Virus record (IMG/VR): IMGVR_UViG_3300034374_000610
Span: 1-46,175 of that record
Direction: 5' to 3' (one strand)
DNA length: 46,175 nt
Origin: a virus
In this document: one piece after another, positions 25,719-33,236 of the stretch
How the letters are laid out: each line of letters starts with the position of its first letter
Numbering within the stretch: the first letter of the stretch is position 1
Position numbers and translations under genes: made by a program
Notes under the pieces: generated by a model
The model's database searches: none
The model's input: the letters and a program-made list of their open reading frames with translations, nothing else
Told to the model about the DNA's origin: nothing

Positions 25719-25830
25719 CTCTAGAGCTAGACTATCGTTCCTCAGTCTAGCTCTAACCCCCGACGATTCCATAGATTTTAGGGGCTAGATTCCTAGCCCC
25801 TAGAGATACCCCCGCCGACTAAAGCGGGGG
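25719..25830. repeat. Cluster of three perfect hairpins with GCTAGACT repeat
   Basis: Three inverted repeats in a row: 11 bp at 25723-25733/25744-25754 (AGAGCTAGACT), 9 bp at 25780-25788/25793-25801 (AGGGGCTAG) and 7 bp at 25809-25815/25824-25830 (CCCCCGC). The first shares the 16-mer CTCTAGAGCTAGACTA with 26311-26326. They lie between convergent genes and may terminate the leftward transcript or bind a protein. Confidence 0.6.
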
Positions 25831-25838
25831 CGAGGTGA

Positions 25839-26201
25839 TTATATTTCTACTGATTCTATCTTAATAGATAGTCTTGGATAACAATCAACGTCTTGTTTTT
25901 CGCCGTCAATTGTTTTCTTTTTGGAATATACAAAGTTGCCTTTGTACTTGCGTATTAATTCATTCCCTTCGGCAACGTTTAACACGTCTTTATTATTGAT
26001 AATATCGACAAGACGATTCATATCTTTTTGAACCGCTTTATCATCTTGAGATGCCAAAACCTTCGACGCATTCTCAAGTATACGTCCTTCGTTTGAAGAT
26101 GCTTCAAGAACTTCGATTCCCATCGATTTTAGTTGTTCTTGTGTTAAACCACTTTTGGCTAGTAGTTTAGCGAAAGCATCTGTTTTTAACTTGTTAGTCA
26201 T
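25839..26201 (-). CDS. Lone leftward early gene, possible regulator, 120 residues
   Basis: The only minus-strand gene inside the rightward arm. The N-terminal half is helical (FAKLLAKSGLTQEQLKSMGI), the C-terminal half has beta strands (YPRLSIKIESVEI). No known fold recognised. It is bracketed by the hairpin cluster downstream and by the dyad at 26273-26290 upstream, a layout typical of an autoregulated switch gene. The regulator role is inference. Confidence 0.55.
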   Translation of the reverse strand: MTNKLKTDAFAKLLAKSGLTQEQLKSMGIEVLEASSNEGRILENASKVLASQDDKAVQKDMNRLVDIINNKDVLNVAEGNELIRKYKGNFVYSKKKTIDGEKQDVDCYPRLSIKIESVEI

Positions 26202-26251
26202 ACTGATAAAATATGTCTAAATATCGGGAATTCCTAGAAATATTTTGTCTT

Positions 26252-26290
26252 TTTATAACTTTTTTTTTCTTGACCGACTGATTGGTCGGT
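26252..26290 (-). promoter_or_regulatory. Dyad ACCGAC-N6-GTCGGT upstream of lone leftward gene
   Basis: Dyad at 26273-26278/26285-26290; a minus-strand TATAAA lies at 26257-26252 so the dyad covers its -35 region. The half-sites match the dyad at 25075-25088, with a four-base longer spacer (TGATTG versus CA). The half-site resembles TetR-family operators in general style. Confidence 0.4.
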
Positions 26291-26310
26291 ACCACCTAGC
26301 TAGACTCTAA

Positions 26311-26341
26311 CTCTAGAGCTAGACTAATTCTAGTCTAGCTC
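26311..26341. repeat. Second copy of GCTAGACT hairpin
   Basis: GAGCTAGACTA (26316-26326), loop ATTC, TAGTCTAGCTC (26331-26341): 11 perfect pairs. It shares a 16-mer with the hairpin at 25719-25734. GCTAGACT recurs at 26299-26306 and GCTAGACTA at 26960-26968 just before the 26983 gene. Confidence 0.6.
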
Positions 26342-26410
26342 AGTTCCCCCGACAAAATAGTATATGCTGGACAATTCAGTTCTAGTTATTGTCGCTAAAA
26401 TTTCGTAGAT

Positions 26411-26471
26411 TATGGTATGAAAGTATATCCGACGACAACTAACCCAGCGACGATTTCGGTCGCAACGTCGG
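26411..26471 (+). promoter_or_regulatory. Extended -10 promoter and structured 5' leader
   Basis: TATGGTATGAA (extended -10 at 26413-26421) predicts a start near 26428. The leader then folds from its first bases: CCGACG (26429-26434) pairs with CGTCGG (26466-26471), enclosing a GCGAC/GTCGC hairpin (26447-26451/26459-26463). The outer stem ends directly before GAGAAAGGAAA, the ribosome site of the next gene. Confidence 0.5.
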
Positions 26472-26486
26472 GAGAAAGGAAATAAT

Positions 26487-26903
26487 ATGAAAACTATAAA
26501 ACAGACAATTAGTGAACCTTGTCCTTGTTGCAAACAACGTTGGACTAGAGAGGTTGACGTGCCTGCACCAGTAGACGGAATGACATTCTATGTCGTTATG
26601 GATTCTAAAAGTAAAGTAGACTTGACAATAGAGTACCACGACGTAATAGATAGTAGTCTTAATGGAGACACAGACGTAGTAACAGACTTGACATTCAATA
26701 ATGCAATAGTCTTTATCTCTGTGTTCGCACAACAACAACTAAAAGACAATACATATCTACGTGTCGAGTCCAATATTATGGACACTTATGAGATAAGTGA
26801 CAGACGTATTACACTTGACGCAAACAATATACAAGACGCATTAAAGACACTACGCAAAGCATATCGTCAAGCACGTAGAGCTTGGACGCCAAGTAGGTTG
26901 TAG
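26487..26903 (+). CDS. Early protein with CPCC motif, 138 residues
   Basis: ATG 26487 follows AGAAAGGAAATAAT. The N-terminus has EPCPCCKQRW, a half zinc knuckle, then a beta-rich middle and a helical, strongly basic C-terminus (LKTLRKAYRQARRAW). Could bind nucleic acid. No family recognised. Confidence 0.6.
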   Translation: MKTIKQTISEPCPCCKQRWTREVDVPAPVDGMTFYVVMDSKSKVDLTIEYHDVIDSSLNGDTDVVTDLTFNNAIVFISVFAQQQLKDNTYLRVESNIMDTYEISDRRITLDANNIQDALKTLRKAYRQARRAWTPSRL

Positions 26904-26982
26904 ACGATAGTATGATGATAGACGATTATAGATTTCAGACAATTTCTTATATATATAAAGCTAGACTAGAAAAGGAGCTAAA

Positions 26983-27204
26983 ATGATAGAAGACAAAATA
27001 AAAACGCATAGACGCAATTTGCAAATGATATCAGGTATTGATAGACAATTAAAAGAATTGCAGTCGGCGATTTTCAATTTCTATTCAGAAAATGAAGTCG
27101 TACAAGATAAGAAAAACAAAGTAGTTCAAGACATTGCAAAACTACGTCAAGACTTAGAAGACGTCAGACGTGAGAACTACGAGATTACAAAGGCAATCAT
27201 CTAA
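26983..27204 (+). CDS. Coiled-coil early protein, 73 residues
   Basis: Almost wholly helical and charged (DIAKLRQDLEDVRRENYEIT). AAGGAG precedes the ATG. It ends immediately before the next start. Function unknown. Confidence 0.55.
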   Translation: MIEDKIKTHRRNLQMISGIDRQLKELQSAIFNFYSENEVVQDKKNKVVQDIAKLRQDLEDVRRENYEITKAII

Positions 27205-27420
27205 ATGATATACCTTAAACCAGATAAGAAAGGGCGTCCACGTGAGCTAACAAGACAAGAACAAGAACGTCTTGCTTACAAGCGACGCCTATGGTTTGTT
27301 AAAAGAAAATATGATAATTTTATTGGTATGGATAAAATACCTTATAAGTATAGTCGCAATCAAGCAAAGCGACTATCAACTAGAGAAAGATTTTGGCTTA
27401 CAATAGTAGGCACACAATGA
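27205..27420 (+). CDS. Basic early protein, 71 residues
   Basis: Rich in Arg/Lys (RPRELTRQEQERLAYKRRLW). ATG directly follows the previous stop; the stop overlaps the next small ORF as ATGA. Possibly DNA- or RNA-binding; unknown. Confidence 0.55.
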   Translation: MIYLKPDKKGRPRELTRQEQERLAYKRRLWFVKRKYDNFIGMDKIPYKYSRNQAKRLSTRERFWLTIVGTQ

Positions 27421-27557
27421 TTATAGCGACGAGTCATACTCAATATGGACAAATAGTCGGTTTGTCTGGGTGTTATTCCTTTCGCACCGATATGTATTCG
27501 TCGCAAACTTCGCCTATACAGGATATAGGGATTTTAAACAAAAACAAAGGAGATTAG
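27417..27557 (+). CDS. Possible small early protein, 46 residues
   Basis: ATG 27417 overlaps the previous stop as ATGA. The frame MIIATSHTQYGQIVGLSGCY stays open to TAG 27555-27557, three bases before the amidotransferase ATG. It fills an otherwise empty 140-base gap, and its last codons contain the AAAGGAG site of the next gene. No similarity recognised; it may be a chance frame. Confidence 0.4.
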   Translation: MIIATSHTQYGQIVGLSGCYSFRTDMYSSQTSPIQDIGILNKNKGD

Positions 27558-27560
27558 ACT

Positions 27561-28613
27561 ATGTGTGGTATATATGGTATAGCAAAGTCACCGACGCCCT
27601 ACACTAAGAGACAACATAAACTTGTCAAAAAGGTGTTGCGTGAAATAGCAATAGATAGTGAGACTAGAGGGTCTCATTCGTCTGGTATTGCTAAGGTCGG
27701 GACTAGCACTAGAGTATATAAATCACTATTGCCGTCTGGCAAATTCGTAGACTCCAAAGAATATAATAATGCAGTCAAGTCATTAATTGACGAGTCATAT
27801 ATATTGCTTGGACATACACGATTTGCGACAGAAGGAGCAATAGTCAAATCGAACGCACATCCATTTAGAGTCGGCGACGTCGTCGGAGCTCACAATGGTT
27901 GCGTTTACAATATTAAAGAGATGCAAAGTAAACTAGACAAGCAATGTCCAGTAGACTCACAGCTTATCTTTAAGTCAATAGATAGCAACGATAACATACA
28001 AGATGCAGTCAAAGATTTTGACAGCGACTTTGCGTTATCCTTCGTTAAGAAAAATCCAATGGTATTGTATTTGTGTAGAGAGACGAATCGTCCTTTACAC
28101 GTCGCATACATTCCTGAACTTAAAACGTTGTTCTATGCAAGCGAATCGTCATTTATTGACGATGCTTTAGCAATGCATAATATAAAAGCAGACGTTTATA
28201 GTCTTAACAAAAATACATTATATGCTTTTGATACGTCGAAGTTTGACGATATCAAAACTAATGTAGAAAAGACATTGTTCAAGTATGAGTCAAGAACATA
28301 TCAATGGAATATTAATCGTTATCCGACAAGCACTTATGGAACGTACAAGTCTAGCTTAGACTATGAACAAGAAGTAGAGCTTGGATATGATGATGACAAT
28401 GGAAGCGATTGGTCAAAATCTTGGCTTAGTGACGAAGTAGTGGAGTTAGCCAATATCTTTCAAACAAGTCCTCAGTCTTGGTTTTTTGACGAGTCTGACG
28501 ATACTTGGTATTACGTCTGTCCTAATACTGAAAACGTATATAGTGAAGAACAGATGTGGGAAGACAAGTATGGACTAGATTCTTTCGAAAGAGTAGAGGT
28601 CTACGATGAATAG
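27561..28613 (+). CDS. Class II glutamine amidotransferase (Ntn-type)
   Basis: 350 residues. Met-Cys2-Gly-Ile-Tyr-Gly places the catalytic Cys right after the start, as in Ntn glutaminases. Substrate-binding motifs follow in order: RGSHSSGIAKVG, GHTRFATEG (84-92), NAHPF (98-102), GAHNG (109-113) and VDSQLIFKSID. These hydrolyse glutamine and pass on ammonia. The glutaminase domain covers about 1-240; the acidic C-terminal 110 residues have no synthetase domain. The next gene, a probable amidoligase, overlaps by eight bases, so the amide acceptor reaction is probably carried out by that partner. Confidence 0.85.
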   Translation: MCGIYGIAKSPTPYTKRQHKLVKKVLREIAIDSETRGSHSSGIAKVGTSTRVYKSLLPSGKFVDSKEYNNAVKSLIDESYILLGHTRFATEGAIVKSNAHPFRVGDVVGAHNGCVYNIKEMQSKLDKQCPVDSQLIFKSIDSNDNIQDAVKDFDSDFALSFVKKNPMVLYLCRETNRPLHVAYIPELKTLFYASESSFIDDALAMHNIKADVYSLNKNTLYAFDTSKFDDIKTNVEKTLFKYESRTYQWNINRYPTSTYGTYKSSLDYEQEVELGYDDDNGSDWSKSWLSDEVVELANIFQTSPQSWFFDESDDTWYYVCPNTENVYSEEQMWEDKYGLDSFERVEVYDE

Positions 28614-30363
28614 TAACGACGGATTAAGCAAAGAAGTACAAGAAGCACTAGACAATGAAATGTATTGTTGTGTAGATTGTAACGTCGAATCTGATTCCGA
28701 AGCAGACTTTCAGTCTAATGACACATCAGAGCTTGTATGTCACGATTGTTATCAAGAAAACTACACAGAATGTTATGAGTGTAATGAGACGATACATAAC
28801 GAATATGCGTACGAGTTCAATGGCGACTACAGATGTCAGACCTGTCACGACGATGTTTGTATGGAATGTCCAGAATGTGCAAATGAATGTCACAGGGACG
28901 ATATGGTATGGTCAGACAGATATGGAGACTACTTATGTGATTATTGTCTTGATGAAATTGAAGAAAATAGCTATCCCGAATGGGAAGTCTATTCAAATTC
29001 ATATGTCAAAACAAGAACTACATTCGTAAATCCTGAAGCAGACTATTATCGTAACGACACATTCTATATGATAGAGTCAAAAAGATACGTTGGACTAGAA
29101 CTTGAAACCAACTTCAGATACGACGAAAGTTATGGAGACGTTAGTGACGACTTAAACTTTCATCTAGGAATGACAAGAAACACAGATAATCAAGACGATT
29201 ATTATCGTTTAGGTAGAAGTGCTGTTGTGTCTGATGGTAGTGTTACAAATTCAACACATAGATATGGAGCAGAACTTGTAATGCGTCCACGTCGTGGAGA
29301 TAAGGTAATTGAAGATGCAGACTATATGTGTAAACGTCTAGAACAAGAATGGAATGCATATGCTTCCTTCAAGACTGGACTTCACTTGCATATAGATGTT
29401 CAAGATTACGACTGGATACATTGTTGTGTCTTAACACTATTTACTAAACTAATGGAGCCACATATTTATACGTGGTTACCTAAGTCTAGATACTATGGTA
29501 GTGGACATCAACGTTGGTCTAGACCTGTTACACAACCAGTCGCCGATTTTAAATATATCAGTAGTAGAGACGAATTTATAGATTTCTTCTACGACAATGG
29601 TGGTTATACAAACGATAAGTATAACGACAAAAGATATGTTGGACTGAATTGGCATAGCCACTTTCAAGGCAATCAAGGTCTGGAAATACGTTATCATTCA
29701 GGTACGTTGCAAAAAGAGAAAATCAAACATTGGACTAAGTTTTGGACTAAAGTCGTGGACAAGTCTTTTGAGATAACTGAACAAATGACGAAGTTAGAAC
29801 ATGACTACGATTTTGGTTCATCGTCGATGTATCAGTCTTTGACAATGCGTCCGTCGATAATGACAAAACTTGCAAAGTTGTCAACTAGGTACAATAGTTC
29901 ATTTTCACTTTGCGACGAAGGTCAGTTTACTGAAGTGTATGATTATAGGAAAAACTCTGAGTTATTACGACGATATCTCGGTTTACCTAAAAAAGATAGA
30001 CCTTATCTATTACAGCCTATGCTTTACTATCTAAGAAATAGGATGAATAGGTCTGTAATGTCGATAGAGAATATCTTTGACGTCTTTGAAATAGACAAAG
30101 AAACTCAGGATTTTTACAAAGGTAGAACTGAGCAACTTAGATTGTCTATGGAAGAACACGTTGCGACACAATTCTACAATGACGTATTTGCTAATGTAGA
30201 TACGATTGTAGAGTTTGACAAAAACACTTGTAGATTTGAATATAAAGACATATTCAAAGATACATTCTTGTTAGTCAATGACGACAGACGAGATGACTTT
30301 ACAAGTGATTATAGTGCAAAACAACAAGTAGACTATGATTTATTACGTGACTATATGTTGTAA
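28606..30363 (+). CDS. Triple zinc-ribbon amidoligase (COOH-NH2 ligase family)
   Basis: 585 residues. The first 115 hold three tandem Cys4 zinc knuckles, each CxxC-x(17-19)-CxxC: C22/C25/C45/C48, C56/C59/C77/C80 and C88/C91/C111/C114. The catalytic part resembles Amidoligase_2 (glutamine-synthetase-like fold): YVGLELETN with E165/E167, AVVSDGSV near 207, GAELVM near 223, TGLHLHIDVQ near 256-266 and LEIRYHSGT near 360-368. These enzymes join a carboxylate and an amine using ATP. The zinc part may pick the target. It overlaps the amidotransferase gene and ends at a terminator. Substrate unknown. Confidence 0.8.
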   Translation: MNSNDGLSKEVQEALDNEMYCCVDCNVESDSEADFQSNDTSELVCHDCYQENYTECYECNETIHNEYAYEFNGDYRCQTCHDDVCMECPECANECHRDDMVWSDRYGDYLCDYCLDEIEENSYPEWEVYSNSYVKTRTTFVNPEADYYRNDTFYMIESKRYVGLELETNFRYDESYGDVSDDLNFHLGMTRNTDNQDDYYRLGRSAVVSDGSVTNSTHRYGAELVMRPRRGDKVIEDADYMCKRLEQEWNAYASFKTGLHLHIDVQDYDWIHCCVLTLFTKLMEPHIYTWLPKSRYYGSGHQRWSRPVTQPVADFKYISSRDEFIDFFYDNGGYTNDKYNDKRYVGLNWHSHFQGNQGLEIRYHSGTLQKEKIKHWTKFWTKVVDKSFEITEQMTKLEHDYDFGSSSMYQSLTMRPSIMTKLAKLSTRYNSSFSLCDEGQFTEVYDYRKNSELLRRYLGLPKKDRPYLLQPMLYYLRNRMNRSVMSIENIFDVFEIDKETQDFYKGRTEQLRLSMEEHVATQFYNDVFANVDTIVEFDKNTCRFEYKDIFKDTFLLVNDDRRDDFTSDYSAKQQVDYDLLRDYML

Positions 30364-30377
30364 AGACAATCAAGATG

Positions 30378-30417
30378 GCGTCCGACAATTTTATGTCGGG
30401 CGTCGCTTGGTTTTTTT
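30378..30417 (+). terminator. Terminator after amidoligase gene
   Basis: GCGTCCGACA (30378-30387) pairs with TGTCGGGCGT (30394-30403), including wobbles, followed after a few bases by TTTTTTT (30411-30417). Ends the 26487-30363 transcript. Confidence 0.65.
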
Positions 30418-30520
30418 GATTTTACTTATGAAATTTTTACAAAAGCTCGACAAAAAGCTCGATAGCAGACAACAAAGTTCTTGGAATTGTAAATTATTAT
30501 TTATAACTTGTGGAGTAAAA

Positions 30521-30619
30521 ATGTATATGAACAAAATTGCAGGTAGTCTTAGAGGTTATTATAGAAATACTCTTGGTCTGGCGACGCTACCTGCAATACA
30601 ACAATGGGAAATAAAATGA
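30521..30619 (+). CDS. Tiny early protein, 32 residues
   Basis: ATG 30521 has GTGGAG five bases upstream, better than longer starts in the frame. Product MYMNKIAGSLRGYYRNTLGL and on. Its stop overlaps the next ATG as ATGA. The 157 bases before it hold the terminator and a repeated AAGCTCGA (two copies 13 bp apart near 30444-30465). Function unknown. Confidence 0.5.
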   Translation: MYMNKIAGSLRGYYRNTLGLATLPAIQQWEIK

Positions 30620-30828
30620 ATGATACTATAAGTAAAAAAAGCGACCCTGCTTTTATCAAAATATATGTTCCGATTGCTCACGACGAAGAGACTGAGCTAG
30701 ACGTATGGGATGTAGACTTTGCTTACAACGAGTTTGCTAATGCTATCAAAGAGTTTGAGAACGACAATGATATGCGTTATGACGAATGGAATAGCAAGCA
30801 AAGAGACTATATGAATGACCAAAGATGA
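30616..30828 (+). CDS. Acidic early protein, 70 residues
   Basis: ATG 30616 is coupled to the previous stop (ATGA); a start four codons earlier is possible. Very acidic, with DVWDVDFAYNEFANAIKEFE. Function unknown. Confidence 0.55.
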   Translation: MNDTISKKSDPAFIKIYVPIAHDEETELDVWDVDFAYNEFANAIKEFENDNDMRYDEWNSKQRDYMNDQR

Positions 30829-31145
30829 GCTATCTTGGATTTATATCATCTGAAAAGGGCGAGTCGTCTAAAGGTTTATGGGAACCAACGGTTGTTTGTA
30901 ATTGTGGTAATAGACACGAAGGCGACGAGCCAAAGATTTATGTTAAAGAATGTGAACAATGCGAGGAAACAATGATTGAAAACGAAGAAGGTATTATGGA
31001 AATGATAGATAGAGACGATAAAGTTTGGATGTCTACTTGTTGTGGCGGTAGTGCTATAACAGAATTAGTAGAAGACGGAGACATTGGTGTAGCTATATGT
31101 AGCGAATGCCGAGACTGGACAGACTTTGAATTGGAGGAAGAATGA
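30825..31145 (+). CDS. Acidic zinc-binding protein, 106 residues
   Basis: Cys pairs at CNCG, CEQC, STCCGG and CSEC suggest two zinc sites. The remaining sequence is acidic, so it probably binds proteins more than DNA. Coupled by ATGA at both ends. No family recognised. Confidence 0.6.
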   Translation: MSYLGFISSEKGESSKGLWEPTVVCNCGNRHEGDEPKIYVKECEQCEETMIENEEGIMEMIDRDDKVWMSTCCGGSAITELVEDGDIGVAICSECRDWTDFELEEE

Positions 31146-31309
31146 GTAAAAAAGTAATAGACAAAGCGTGGTCTATAAAACACGAAGGTCCTTTGAATAG
31201 AAATAATATTATATTCAATGAGAAGATGAGACGATTAGTTAGAGACTTGGAAGAAGTTAATAATAGTCTAGGAATTTACACACTTAAAAAGGAGAATAGA
31301 AATGAGTAA
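31142..31309 (+). CDS. Small helical protein, 55 residues
   Basis: ATG 31142 overlaps the previous stop (ATGA). MSKKVIDKAWSIKHEGPLNR and on, helical end; the stop lies inside the next gene's start. Its last codons contain the AAAAAGGAG of the next gene. Function unknown. Confidence 0.55.
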   Translation: MSKKVIDKAWSIKHEGPLNRNNIIFNEKMRRLVRDLEEVNNSLGIYTLKKENRNE

Positions 31310-31535
31310 AGGTTACGAGCAGTTTAAAAGAGTAGATAAAGAATTAGACGCACTACTTCTTTATCTTGAGAAATTAGAAGAAGACTATGCAAGAGCAGAA
31401 AACGAATTAAATAATCAAATTGGTTTTACTGCAAGATATAAAAATGGTTTTGAAATACTTCACGAGTATTTTGATAGCTTAAGTGATGATGTAAAGCAAG
31501 ATGTAGATAAAGAACTTAGGAAACTTAACTTATAA
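31302..31535 (+). CDS. Coiled-coil protein, 77 residues
   Basis: Charged helices with heptads (ELDALLLYLEKLEEDYARAE). AAGGAG upstream. Last gene before a promoter for the replication cassette. Function unknown. Confidence 0.55.
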   Translation: MSKGYEQFKRVDKELDALLLYLEKLEEDYARAENELNNQIGFTARYKNGFEILHEYFDSLSDDVKQDVDKELRKLNL

Positions 31536-31551
31536 AGTTTTAAAGTTTTAT

Positions 31552-31581
31552 TTGACTCAAGTAAAACTATTTAACTACATT
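31552..31581 (+). promoter_or_regulatory. Promoter for regulator/recombination cassette
   Basis: TTGACT (31552-31557), 18-base spacer, TACATT (31576-31581). The expected start, about seven bases after the -10, coincides with ATG 31588, so the first mRNA may be leaderless. Confidence 0.5.
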
Positions 31582-31587
31582 GTGTGT

Positions 31588-31779
31588 ATGATAAATACAA
31601 AAAATAGATATCAAACTTCTTTCGTTGTGGACAAGAAACTTTGGATAAAGTTTAAGTCCAAGACGTTAAAAGAAGGTGTGTCAATTAAAGATAAACTACA
31701 TGGTTTGATGACAGACTATGTTAATAACAAGGAGACAAATAATGCCCGCAGTTGGTTTCGTTTACCCAAATGGAGATAA
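31588..31779 (+). CDS. Ribbon-helix-helix-like DNA-binding protein, 63 residues
   Basis: From ATG 31588 the product has RYQTSFVVDKKLWIKFKSKT, a beta strand then helix, followed by a second helix (SIKDKLHGLMTDYVNN), the layout of ribbon-helix-helix repressors (CopG/ParG style). No Shine-Dalgarno is seen. It precedes and overlaps the nuclease gene, so it could regulate this cassette. Confidence 0.6.
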   Translation: MINTKNRYQTSFVVDKKLWIKFKSKTLKEGVSIKDKLHGLMTDYVNNKETNNARSWFRLPKWR

Positions 31780-32623
31780 AGTAACGTTTGATGACGTGAA
31801 AAAGGGCAATGTCGATATTGTTAAAATGGGTATGTCATTACCTACTTTAATTGAAATGTCGAAAGAAAGAGACCCTAATAGAAAGCCGTCTACAACTGAG
31901 TTGCTTAACGGAGCTTGTGAATCTTATCTTAAAAGGACTAAAGAATATTACATAGACCCTCAAGATAGAGCATTTTCTCTAGCAGGAACAATGCATCACG
32001 CTCAATTAGAACAACACGAAGACGACAGACATTTATTAGAAGAAAAGCTAGAAGAGTTTGACATAACTGGTATAGCCGACTTGTATGACAAGGAGACTAA
32101 AACACTGTTAGACTATAAGAATACTGGCTCTTATAAATGTGCTCAACTATTAGGGATGACATACAAACTAATTCCAGACCCGTCTGGAGCTAGATACAAG
32201 ATGAGCGGTAAATGGGGAAAAAAAGGTTCTCCTAAGATGATTAAACAATGGTATCGTGATGAAGGTCTAGCAGACTATGGAGATTGGGGCTGGCAGGTAA
32301 ATTGGTATAGATATCTTTTAAATAAATCTGGATATGACGTAGAAAATATGTATATTCAGGTTACTTTAAGAGACGGAGGTCTAGCAGTATCTAGAGATAG
32401 AGGTCTAGACAAACATATTTACCTGATTGAAATACCTAAGTATGACGATGAAGTGTTAGAGAATAAGTTTCTTTCTGCTAGAGATGAGCTTGTACAAGCT
32501 CTAGAAACAGGAAACTTACCTCAACAATGTAGTAAAGAACAAACCTGGGACGGTAGAAAATGTCAGTCATTTTGTGATGTTAGACATCTATGTCCTTACA
32601 ACAATGGGAGTATAAATGGGTAA
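31742..32623 (+). CDS. Cas4/RecB-like PD-(D/E)xK exonuclease with Fe-S cysteines
   Basis: 293 residues from ATG 31742 (AAGGAG upstream). Nuclease motifs in order: MHHAQLEQ (His), ITGIADLYD (Asp) and LLDYKNTG (Asp, Lys). Four cysteines, one near residue 48 (NGACESYL) and three near the C-terminus (KCQSFCDVRHLC), fit the Fe-S cluster of Cas4/AddB-type enzymes. It is likely the 5'-3' resecting exonuclease that feeds the adjacent Rad52-like annealing protein. Confidence 0.75.
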   Translation: MPAVGFVYPNGDKVTFDDVKKGNVDIVKMGMSLPTLIEMSKERDPNRKPSTTELLNGACESYLKRTKEYYIDPQDRAFSLAGTMHHAQLEQHEDDRHLLEEKLEEFDITGIADLYDKETKTLLDYKNTGSYKCAQLLGMTYKLIPDPSGARYKMSGKWGKKGSPKMIKQWYRDEGLADYGDWGWQVNWYRYLLNKSGYDVENMYIQVTLRDGGLAVSRDRGLDKHIYLIEIPKYDDEVLENKFLSARDELVQALETGNLPQQCSKEQTWDGRKCQSFCDVRHLCPYNNGSING

Positions 32624-33236
32624 AATGTCTGAACTAGATATGTATCAATCTGATATAGAAGCATTGAATGAATCACCAATGCAGAGCGATATGCTAGTAT
32701 CTAAACACCAAATGGTTTCAGAAGAACCTACTCCAAGCGACGTAGTTAAAAGTAGAAATGGTTTTGACTATGTAGACGAAGGATATATGCGTTGGAGACT
32801 AAACCAACATTATCCTATCTGGTCTTGGGAAGTAATCAAGTATGAAACTCTTGGAGACAAAGCTATTGTAGTTCACGGACGTCTTAAAGTTATGGACGAA
32901 GGTGTGCCTCGTAGTTTTGACTCAGTTGCAGCACATAGAATAGCAGTATCTAGAAATGGCTCAGGGTATGTAGACTTAGGTAATGACCTAAAAGCTGCTA
33001 ACTCAGATGCGTTCAAGGTTGCAGTAAATAGACTATGTAATGTAGCAGACGATGTCTATCGTAAGCAATATGTAGATAAGAGTCTTGGAGAAGTCCAATA
33101 CAATAATCTGATGGATGTAATTGCAGAGATGGATAAAAAAGAAGCAGACCAAGTGTATAAAGCACTTAAGTCTGGTAAGATAAATCAAGACAATTACGAT
33201 AAAGTAATGTCTAAATTAATTGGGAGTAAAAAATGA
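32616..33236 (+). CDS. Rad52-like single-strand annealing protein
   Basis: 206 residues. The core HYPIWSWEVIKYETLGDKAI, then HGRLKVMDEG, then GNDLKAANSDAFKVAVNRLC matches Rad52/22-type phage recombinases that anneal complementary single strands. GGGAG is five bases upstream. The C-terminal end is helical and may bind SSB. Sandwiched between an exonuclease and SSB, the classic phage recombination trio. Confidence 0.8.
   Translation: MGKMSELDMYQSDIEALNESPMQSDMLVSKHQMVSEEPTPSDVVKSRNGFDYVDEGYMRWRLNQHYPIWSWEVIKYETLGDKAIVVHGRLKVMDEGVPRSFDSVAAHRIAVSRNGSGYVDLGNDLKAANSDAFKVAVNRLCNVADDVYRKQYVDKSLGEVQYNNLMDVIAEMDKKEADQVYKALKSGKINQDNYDKVMSKLIGSKK

Noticed and set aside
26330-26785. Several minus-strand frames opposite the CPCC gene
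   Set aside because: Overlap each other and the control region, have no ribosome sites, and show Cys/Tyr-rich shadow composition.
28718-29029. Second-frame plus-strand open frame inside the amidoligase gene
   Set aside because: Fully inside the zinc-ribbon coding region; no independent ribosome site.
30428-30520. Longer start (ATG 30428) for the 32-residue gene
   Set aside because: No ribosome site and it begins just behind a terminator; ATG 30521 has GGAG.
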